A DNA stretch of 64,000 bases from the NCBI GenBank assembly GCA_963842235.1, contig CAWJFT010000001.1, positions 1,302,001-1,366,000 of the forward strand, read 5' to 3'. Source of the stretch: JACDAN01 sp963842235. Lineage in GTDB: Bacteria > Actinomycetota > Thermoleophilia > Gaiellales > Gaiellaceae. The notes beneath the pieces were generated by a model. The model did no database searches and was not told where the DNA came from. It saw nothing but the letters and a program-made list of their open reading frames with translations. Every line of letters starts with the position of its first letter. Positions within the stretch are counted from its first letter, which is position 1. Made by a program: the position numbers and the translations under genes. Of this stretch, positions 51,863 through 59,971 are shown piece after piece.

Positions 51863-52287
51863 AGCCCGCCGGGGGGAGGTCCTGCGTCCGGGATCAACGC
51901 GACGGTGCCGACGGCACCTGCGAGCCGGCGGTCGGCCGTGACGAGGGTTGCTCCGGTCGCCTGAGCGAGCAGCACGTAGGTCGCGTCGTACACGCTCAGC
52001 TCGATCTCTCGGGCGAGGGTGAGAGCGTCGGCTGCCAGCGACCGTAACGAAACGACCCGGAGCGGCACCTCCAGGATCAACTGCATGGCTTCGTCGGCCT
52101 CGGCGGCCGTGAGCTGGCCGGCCCGGACGTAGCGGAGCAAGGCATTCGCGATCTCGCCGTAGACGAGATCAGGTGCCGTCGCGCGGACTCGGCCGTCGAT
52201 AGCAGCCTCGACCCAGGCGGCTGCGGTCTCCTCGTTGCCGACCCTCGGCAGCGCGCGAACGAACGCGCTCGCGTCAAAGACTGCCGT
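51859..52287 (-). CDS. vapC: VapC-type PIN toxin, module 3 (start codon changed)
   Basis: The frame is continuous and reads TAVFDASAFVRALPRVGNEE, DLVYGEIANALLRY, LSVYDATYVLLAQATG and LVTADRRLAGAV, with the full PIN acid set. It is paralogous to module 2. No ATG, GTG, TTG or CTG lies in the right place: where module 2 has GTG, this gene has ACG (52287). It may use ACG with translational coupling to the overlapping antitoxin, or the toxin may have lost its start. Confidence 0.72.
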   Translation of the reverse strand, partial: TAVFDASAFVRALPRVGNEETAAAWVEAAIDGRVRATAPDLVYGEIANALLRYVRAGQLTAAEADEAMQLILEVPLRVVSLRSLAADALTLAREIELSVYDATYVLLAQATGATLVTADRRLAGAVGTVALIPDAGPPPGGL

Positions 52288-52538
52288 GGCCGGCGTCGCG
52301 GTCCTCGCGGATCAGGTCTTCGGGCGAAGGCGCGTCGGGAGGCAGTTGGACGCGCTCTCGGAAGCGGCGCAGGTCGGCGATCACGTCCTCAGGATCTCGC
52401 CGCGCGGTGAGCGAGCGCCGCAGGATCGCGATCACCTCGCTGTTCATGCGAGCGTCCCTCGCGCGCCGCGCGGGCCCGAAGCGCCTCGTACACCTCTGGC
52501 GGAACGTTGCGGACGTGCAGCGCGGGCACGGCTTGCAT
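52274..52538 (-). CDS. vapB: RHH antitoxin, module 3 (frameshifted)
   Basis: The first part reads MQAVPALHVRNVPPEVYEAL, then an extra C near 52446 shifts the frame. Corrected, it continues MNSEVIAILRRSLTARRDPE and ends with PSPEDLIREDRDAGHGSL and a TGA inside the toxin start region. It is similar to the module 2 antitoxin (NVPENVVATL, APEDVIREGRDE). Corrected length is about 87 residues. Confidence 0.72.
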
Positions 52539-52561
52539 GGTAGCGATTTGATACCAGATTG

Positions 52562-52578
52562 CTAGCGCAGATCGCTAG
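52562..52578. promoter_or_regulatory. Inverted repeat near the module 3 antitoxin promoter
   Basis: CTAGCG-CAGAT-CGCTAG is a perfect 6-5-6 inverted repeat, 24 bases upstream of the module 3 antitoxin ATG. It overlaps the end of the nuclease-helicase gene. It shares the TAGC core with the module 2 operator. Confidence 0.4.
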
Positions 52579-55500
52579 TCGCTGCTTCGGACACGGCCTC
52601 TTCGAGCCTCCACGAAGCCGGCAGAGCGCGTTCACGAGCCGCATCTGCTCGATCGTCCGGCAGCTGACTTCGAGCAGCCGCGGGCTCGCGACCACGTACG
52701 ACAGGCACTTCGCCCGCGAGACCGCGACGTTCAGCCGGTTGCGCGAGAAGAGGAAGTCGAGGCCGCGCGGGACGTCCTCCCCGCTCGAGCTCGCCATCGA
52801 GAAGAACACGACCGCCGCCTGCTGGCCCTGGAACTTGTCGACCGTTCCGATCCGGATCCGCTCGTCGGGGATGTGCTGGCGCAGGCAGCGGACATGCGCG
52901 TTGTAGGGCGCGACGACGATGAAGTCCTCGGGCTCGAGCGTCCGCTCGCCGTGCTCGTCGCGCGTACGGAGTCCCGAGCAGCCGTGCGATCTCGTCGCGC
53001 ACGAACTCGGCCTCCTCCGGCGACTGCGTCCGGTTCCCGTCGTGGTCGACCTCCACGAAGCGCAGCCCGGCGCCGTCGGCGACCGACCGCTCGCAGGCAG
53101 ACCTCCGCCGGCTCCAGCCTGCCCTCGTAGAACGTCTCCGAGATGTACGCGTTCACCTCGGGCCGCATGCGCCAGGTGCGCTCGAGGAAGATCCCCATCT
53201 CGGGCCGCACCGTCTCGTCCTCGCCGAGCAGGTGCGAGAGCACCGAGGCGTTCGCGCCCGGCGGGTGCGCGCCCTGCGAGACCTGCGGCAGCTGGTTCGG
53301 GTCGCCGAGCAGGACGAGGTTGCGCGCGGCCGTCCCGACCGCGATCGCGTCGGCGAGCGCGAACTGCCCGCCCTCGTCGACGAAGAGCGTGTCGACGTGG
53401 TGGTCGAGCTCCTCGCGCGAGAACAGGAACGACGTGCCGGCGAGGAGCTGGAGCTCCGGGTCGAGCATCGCGCCGTTGTCCGCGGTGTTCTCGACCAGGC
53501 CGCGTCGGCTCTCGAAGCGGCTGCCTGGATCGTCGCTGCACTTCTTCATCCCGCGGAAGCGGTAGCCGTCCTCGTGCGCAGCGTCCTCGAGATCCTCGAG
53601 GAACTTGTGGATCGCCTTGTGGCTGAGCGCCGTGATCCCGACCCGCTGTCCCGCCTTCATCAGCGCGATCGCCATTCGCGCGCCGTTCCACGTCTTCCCC
53701 GACCCCGGCGGTCCCTGCACGAAGAGGTAGCTGTCCTGGAGGCTCAGCTCCGCCTCCGCGAGTGTCGTCCCGGCAAGACGCGCATGCGGCGGCCGCCGCT
53801 CGAGGATCTCGACGAGCGCCGGAAAGCCCGCCTGGTTCTTGGCGAAGCGGAGGATCGCAGCGCGCTGCTCCGGCGTTCGCAGCGGTTTGGGTGGGATCAG
53901 CGCGCGCGGCAGCGGCTCGTCCGCCGACTTCTTCCCGCGCCTGAGCGTCACCGTCCCCCGCTCGTCGTCGACGACGACGATGTACTTGACGCTCCGTCAC
54001 GGGATCGACCGCTTTGCCGCCGATCTTGTGCTCCTGCGCCGGGAAGCTGAAGGTGTACTCGAGCGACTGCTTGACCGGCACGGGCTCGCCGGCGAGCTCG
54101 AGCCCGCCGATCGTGTCGCCGTCCTCGATCAGCTCCTCTTCGTCCAGCGAGCGGTGGTGGAAGTACTCCCACCACTGCGGCTTCTCCTCGCGGCGGTGGT
54201 ACTCGAGGAGCTGCGCGAGCAGCCAGCGCGGCTCGCCCTCCTCCGCGCCGTCCAGGAGCTCCGCCCGGACGCGCTCGCGCTCGGCCAGCAGCTCCTTCGT
54301 CTCCTCGCTCGGCTCCTTGTGCTCCTCGGGCGGCGCGCCACGCGACCTCGGCCGGCCGCTGCTCGAGCAGCCAGCGGTGCAGCTCGTAGAGCGAGCGGCA
54401 GTCCTCCTCGTTGTAGGCGCGGATCCCCTCGAGCAGCGAGTCCTCGCCCACCTCGAGCCACTCCTCGAAGGCGACGACCGACTCGCTCCCGCCCGAGACG
54501 TCGGCGGTGCGCCGGAAGCCGTAGAGCTCCTCGATGTCCTTGATCGAGTAGCTCGAGACGGAGGCGCGGAGCGCCTGCCGCGTCACCCGGTAGAGATCGA
54601 CGAGCACCTCGCCGCGGAGGAGGTCGTCGAGCTCGCTCCTCGCGCGTGCCGTGCTCGCCCATGAGGCGCTTGAGCGCCGTGCGCCTCGTAGGACGCGTAG
54701 TGGTAGACGTGCATGCCGGGGAAGCGCCGGCGGCGCTCGGCGATCGCGTCCATCAGCCGCTCGAAGGAGGTCTTCTCCTCGCGGCGGTCGTGGGCCCAGA
54801 GGCACTCGTAGCGCGGCCGCCCGTCCTCGTCGAGCTCGATCCAGCCGAAGAGGTACTCGAGCCCGCGCGCCGGCTCGAACCAGGGGTGGCCCTCGAGGTC
54901 GAGCCAGATGTCGCCGGGATTCGGCTCCGGGAGGAGCGCGAAGCCGCGCTCGGGCTCGACCGGGAGCAGCTCGAGCTTGTGCTCGCCGGTGCGCCGGCGG
55001 TAGAGCTGGAGCTCGGCCTGCTGGCGGAGGTTCGCGAAGGTGCGTCGGGCGCATCTTGCGGACGCGCGTGTCGGGCGACGCATCGCCGAGCGCTTCGAGC
55101 GTCGTGATCCCGGCCGCGGTCAGCCGCTCGACCTGGGCGCGGCTGACGCCGGCGACGAGCGTCAGGTGGTCGTCCTCCTCCCACTGCGCGCGGCAGCGTG
55201 CGAGGAACTCGCAGAGGCCGCAGTGCTCGACCGGGTACGGGTACGAGTCGGCGCGGTTCTCGACGGCCGCGAGGAAGCGCTCGCGGAGGCGGCGGTAGTA
55301 GGCGAGGTAGTCGTCGGGCCGGAAGGTCTCGTGCTCGCCGAGCCCGTTGACGACGTGCATCTGCTCGGGCATGCGCCCCTGGATGCGCGCGATCTGCTCG
55401 GTGTAGAAGCAGAGCTGGAGGATGTGCGCGGGCCGAGCGTGGCGCGCGAGCTTCGTGTCGAGCGCCTCGTAGCAGCCGTCGGGCCGGCGCTCGACGAAGT

Positions 55501-55841
55501 CGGCGAGCCCGCGCCAGCCGTCGTGGCGAAGAACGTGGCCTGGTAGATGACGGGCGCGCCGTCGCGCATGGCGTCTGTCGGTGGCGTCGGCGGCGACGTC
55601 CCAGCCGATGTCCCAGGGCTTGCCGATCCGGACGACGTCCGGCGCCGAGCGAGGCGAGGTAGGCAGCCTCGTGCTCGTCGCCCTTGCGGCGGATGAGCTC
55701 GGCGTGCGGGTTGTGGCGGAAGGGCTTCGGCAGCTCGTCGAGGGCGACGGCGACCTGGAGCGTGGTCAGGTGCGGGCAGGCGAGAAACGCCGTCAGGTCG
55801 GACGGCGAGAAGCTCAGCCGGCCACGGTCGTCAACGCGCAC
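52562..55841 (-). pseudogene. TM0106-type RecB-like nuclease / AAA (Dna2-like) helicase, many frameshifts
   Basis: The pieces in order give about 1,090 residues. RecB-like nuclease: FSPSDLTAFLACPHLTTLQV at the start, EALDTKLARHARPAHILQLC, and cysteines in HCGLCEFLARC probably binding Fe-S. RNase-H-like region: DIWLDLEGHPWFEPARGLEY, SSYSIKDIEELYGF, RAYNEEDCRSLYELH. SF1B helicase: Walker A VQGPPGSGKTWNGA, Walker B VDEGGQFALADA, GDPNQLPQV, TVDKFQGQQAAVVFFS, NRLNVAVSRAK. At least seven frame changes occur. Either the gene is decayed or the local sequence is poor. It resembles nuclease-helicases found in defence loci. Confidence 0.75.
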
Positions 55842-55899
55842 CTACCCGAATCATGCGTCGTACGGCGTCGCTCTTACGAACTTACGCCCTGGCCATGGC

Positions 55900-56075
55900 G
55901 AACATCGGGCTCAAGCGGTGCGCCGCTGTGCCGGCGGTGGAGCTGGAGCTCGGCCTGGCGGCGGAGGCTGGCAGGGTGGGGCGAATCTTGCGGAAGCGGG
56001 TGTCGAGAGGCGCGTCGCCGAGAGCCTCCAGACGCTCGACCTGTGCACGGTTGCTCGTCGCCGGAGTGGCCGCAG
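55900..56075 (-). pseudogene. Relic fragment of a second RecB-like nuclease copy
   Basis: The minus strand reads NRAQVERLEALGDAPLDTRF, then RKIRPTLP, then a frame-shifted QAELQLHRRHSGA-like stretch. This matches the internal part of the neighbouring nuclease (SRAQVERLTAAGITTLEALG, then DASPDTRVRKMRPT and QAELQLYRRRTGEHK). It has no start, no stop and no flanking parts, so it is a leftover of a duplication or recombination. Confidence 0.6.
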
Positions 56076-56124
56076 TTCGGGCGCTGGTCATCGCGTGGGA
56101 CTGGGTCCGCACAGGAGGTCCGGG

Positions 56125-56483
56125 ATCGACGAGATCGACTGGATGGACGGGCGAACCTTCGAGCGCCGCCTGGCCATGCTCTTTCGACGCCCGGCTACCA
56201 AGTCGAGCACGTCGGGCGGCGTGGCGACTATGGCGCTGATCTCATCGTTCGCTGGAACGGCGAGCGCATCGTCGTTCAGGCCAAGGGTTGGACGAAGAAC
56301 GTCGGCATCAAGGCAGTCCAGGAAGCGAACGCAGCGCCAGCCTTCTACAGGTGCTCAAACGCGATGGTCGTGACGAACCGCTACTTCACCAGGCGGCGAA
56401 GAAACTCGCGCGCGCAAACAGGTGTCGTGCTCTGGGATCGCGATCGCCTCGTGAAGGCTCTCCTGGCGGTCCGCGACTCCTGA
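56125..56483 (+). pseudogene. Mrr-like restriction endonuclease, frameshifted
   Basis: The pieces read IDWMDGRTFERRLAMLFRR, GYQVEHVGRRGDYGADLIV and IVVQAKGWTKNVGIKAVQEA, then NAMVVTNRYFT, AAKKLARAN and VVLWDRDRLVKALLAV. The D...(Q)AK pattern (GADLIV then VVQAKGW) is the Mrr_cat nuclease core. At least two or three frame changes occur (near 56195, 56395 and 56425). An AGGAGGT ribosome site lies at 56113-56119; the first ATG is at 56143. Such proteins cut foreign, often methylated, DNA. Confidence 0.72.
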
Positions 56484-56544
56484 GCCGCAGACAGTGACCG
56501 CCTTCGATGAGCGCCCGTCGGAGGGTCCGCCACGCGGGGGCCTT

Positions 56545-59500
56545 CTACGCGACGGCGGCTGCGAAAGACGTGTACAGCTCCGCCGGCAGGTGCCGCTCGA
56601 GCTTCCACACGAACGCGATCGGGCGATCGCCCTCGTGGCTCACGTACGTCGCGGGGCCGAGGCACCAGAACGCGCGGTCGGTGGTGCGCAGCCGGGCAAA
56701 TAGCAAGACGTTCGTTTGCTCCTCGCGCTGCCGGATGTACCTCTGGCCCGTCGGGCTGTCCGCGGCAGTCGCCGACTGGCTCTCCCAGTGGATCAGTTCG
56801 GGGCTGATCGCGTAGTCGCGGTATCGCGTGGTCGGCGAGAAGCCGCCGACGCTCTTGTCGAGCGTGAATGCGAAGAGGTCAGTTCGCGAATGCGGCTCCC
56901 ACCACACACCCGTCTGCCACGTTGGCGGCTTTGCGCCTTCACCAACATCGAACGCCGCGAGGATCTCCGTGCGCGTGTAACGCGAATGGAGTGCAAGCGG
57001 CACATGCGGGAGCCCCAGCGGGTGCTCCAGGTACGGCACGCGCTCAGGAAGCAACTCGAGCACTTCGACGAGCTCCGCGCGGAGCTGCGGATGGGCCCAC
57101 ACTTGCGCCACAGCATCGGCGAAGCTCGCCGATGCACCCAAAGTCGTGAGCGACGAGACCAGCATGCGGAGGAGTCGCTGTTCACGCGGGCTCAAGCTTT
57201 CGATGGATGGCGGATCGTCTCCGCGAAGAAGCCGCGGGTAGGTCTCGAGACGTTCGTCGTCATCGACGTGCAGCATCCGGCCTACGGCCCGCAGCAGCTG
57301 ATTCTCCGCAGGTCCTGGCCTGCCGGTCGCCAAACCGACCTCGCGACGCATTTCCGTCCAGCTGTGGCCGCCGGCGTAGATGTCCTCGAGCTCGAGGCCG
57401 CTGCTCTCGAGATACTCGCCGAGGTTGACGTCGCCGAGCGACCGAAGTTCTTCGCACCGCTCCCGCCACGTGCTCGGGATCGCGTCGCGGATGCTGCGGA
57501 GCACGATCTCCCGCGCCACCGGGTCCAGGTCGAAGCTGCAACCGGCGGGCAGGAACGGAAAGTCGTGGCGAACCTGACGCTCGATGTCGGCGCGAGAGCC
57601 TCCCAACAGCGCGCGCAGGCGCCGGTCGAAACGGAACTCCTTGCGGTGCGTACCGACAAAGTCGAGGACCGTGCAAGCGCCCTTCCCCGCGACCTTCCGC
57701 AGGCCTCGCCCGAGCTGTTGGAGGAAGAGCGTCGGGCTGTCTGTCGGACGTAGTAAGAGCAGCGTGTCGACGTTGGGGATGTCGACGCCCTCGTTGAAGA
57801 GATCGACGGTGAAGACTGCTCGCAGTTTCCCCTCTGCGAGGTCGCGCAACGCAGCCCTACGCTCTTCTGCAACGACTGCCTGCCGAGAGCGCCACGGCAG
57901 CGAGCCCGAGCTCGTGTGAAGCGCTGAGCCATGAAGCGGGCGTGGCCGACGCTGACGCAGTAGCCGAGCGCGCGCATGCGCGACGGATCGGCGATCTTCC
58001 GCCTGACCTCCTCGACCACCAGATGAACCCACGCGTGGTCAGCCGTGAGGACGCCTTCAAGTGCTGCGACGTCGTATCCCTGCCCGCGGCGCCACGGGAC
58101 GCTGCGCAGGTCGAGCCCGTCGTGAACGCCGAAGTACGCGAACGGCGCGAGGTATTCCTGGTCGATGGCATCCCAAAGCCGCAGCTCGGCGGCGATTCGG
58201 CCGTCGAAGTGGCGGAGCACGTCGAGCCCGTCTGCGCGCTCAGGCGTGGCCGTTAGACCAAGTAGCTCGACTGGCGTGAGATGGTCGAGCAGCGCCTCGT
58301 AAGACGGCGCGGCGGCGTGGTGGAACTCGTCCACGATCACGACGTCGAAATGCGTGGGGTCGATGTTCCGAACGTCGGCGCTGCGGAGACTCTGGATCGA
58401 CGCAAAAACGTGCTCGAACCGCTCGGGCCGCTGGCCCCCGACCCACTTCTCGCCAAAGGCTGCGTCGCGCAGCGCGTGCCGGAACGTGGCACGGCTCTGG
58501 TCGATGATCTCCTCGCGGTGGGCAACGAACAGGAGGCGGCTGCGCGCGAGCTCCTGCCGAAGCCGCGCATAGTCGACCGCCGCCATCACCGTTTTCCCGT
58601 GCCGGTGGCGGCGACGAGCAGGTTCCGATGGTGGCCTTGATGCCGGGCGAGGATGACGTGCTCGAGCAGCGCCTCCTGGAATGGGCGTAGTTCGATTTCG
58701 ACCGGGCTGAGCAGCGTGATGTCATCAGCCGCGAGGTCTCGAGTGCGCCGTCCGAACTCCGCGGGGTCGTAGGGGGCGAAGTCCCTGCTCTCCCAGTAGC
58801 TCGTGAAGACCGCCGCCATCTTTGCGACTGCGTCCGGGTTGCGCGCGCCGGACACGCGGACGTTCCATTCGAGCCCGAGAACCTGCGCCGAGTGGGTGAG
58901 GTTCGACGAGCCGATGTACGCGGTCGAGTAGCCGCTCTCGCGATGGAAGATCCACGCTTTGGCGTGGAGTCGCGTCGACGAAGTGTCGTACGACACCTTG
59001 ATCTGCGCGCCAAGCCGCTCCAGCTCATCGAGCGCTCGCTGCTCCGTGCTGTTCGTGTACGTCGTCGTCAGGACACGCAATGACTTGCCTGCCTCGCAAT
59101 GCCGCCGAAGCGCGTCTACCAATGGACGCACGCCACTCCAGCGGACGAACGCCATGACGATGTCGATTGCGTCCGCCGACGGCACTTCGGCGCGAAGCTC
59201 GTGCCCAACGGCAGGCTCGCCAGGAGCGTTCGTGAAGACCGTCGTGTCGAGCAGCGGCGTCAGGGGGCGCTCGATCGGCTGTGGTCGTCCGTCCGGGAGA
59301 CGCCGCTGCAGCGCAACCAATACGCGTCCAGGGTCGACAGGTTCGTCGCCGCGCAAGTCGCCACTTTCCATCCGTGAGAGCCTCGAGGTGTTGAATGAGC
59401 GCGGCGGCGATACGTATTGCCTCGTCGCTTCGCTTTCCCTCCGGTGCTCGCTCGATCGCTCTCGCGAGCGTGCCGGCGAGGTGCCGGGACATGCGATCTG

Positions 59501-59630
59501 ACGCCTCGGCGTCGCGCAGTTCGGCGAGCTCGGCAAGAAGCGTCTCGTCAGGGACCTGAGTGAGCAGCTTCTCGAGCCTGCGCGTCAGCAGTGCTTCATG
59601 CAGCCCGGGCTTCAGAGAGTCACTGCTCAA
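56545..59630 (-). pseudogene. PLD nuclease - DEAD/DEAH helicase - DUF3427 protein, frameshifted
   Basis: The pieces give about 1,028 residues, the usual size. N-terminal helical part (MSSDSLKPGLHEALLTRRLE), phospholipase-D-like nuclease with an HxK motif (TRLHAKAWIFHRESG, IGSSNLTHSAQ), SF2 helicase (LVAATGTGK, LFVAHREEI, VIVDEFHHAAAPSY, LLGLTATPERADG, DLFNEGVDIPNVD, QQLGRGLRK), then a DUF3427 C-terminal region (FTLDKSVGGFSPTTRYRDYA). Frames change near 59340, 58590 and 57910. The start is TTG. Proteins of this layout accompany restriction-type defence genes. Confidence 0.82.
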
Positions 59631-59971
59631 GCCTCTGGAGTTTCTCAGCCTTCCATGTTTCCGCCAAAGCTCTGGCGGCTGTCGCGTGCTTTACAGAAGT
59701 CTGTGCTCTCGAAGAAACGCCTGTGCGTCCTGAGCAGGCATCGGCAGGTGGAGCGGATCGGTAGGTGACTGCTTGAAGCCGCACTTGATGTACCTGCCTC
59801 GCCGCGTCGTGTTTTGGCACATGTCGAGGAGATAACGTCGCCGTGTTGCTGGCCCCCGAGGACCCGGCTATGACGACTTGCGCCGCGATGCCAGCCGCGA
59901 GCCGCCAGCCGCTCGGCTCGACCCCTTCAGTTCGAAGGTTGGACCACTGCGGGAACGACGTAGACGGCTAG
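59631..59971. other. Intergenic region with a possible 43-residue frame
   Basis: No firm gene is seen. On the minus strand 59691-59822 codes MCQNTTRRGRYIKCGFKQSP, then TDPLHLPMPAQDAQAFLREH and three more residues; two cysteines and sensible composition, but no ribosome site. A CCGCCA/TGGCGG hairpin (59661-59678) follows it. G+C is lower than in the flanks, in line with an accessory boundary. Confidence 0.3.

Noticed and set aside
44379..59630. Prophage or insertion sequence as the source of the accessory region
   Set aside because: No integrase, transposase, phage structural gene, terminal repeats or tRNA was found. The holin-named protein at 40573 is a common chromosomal membrane family.
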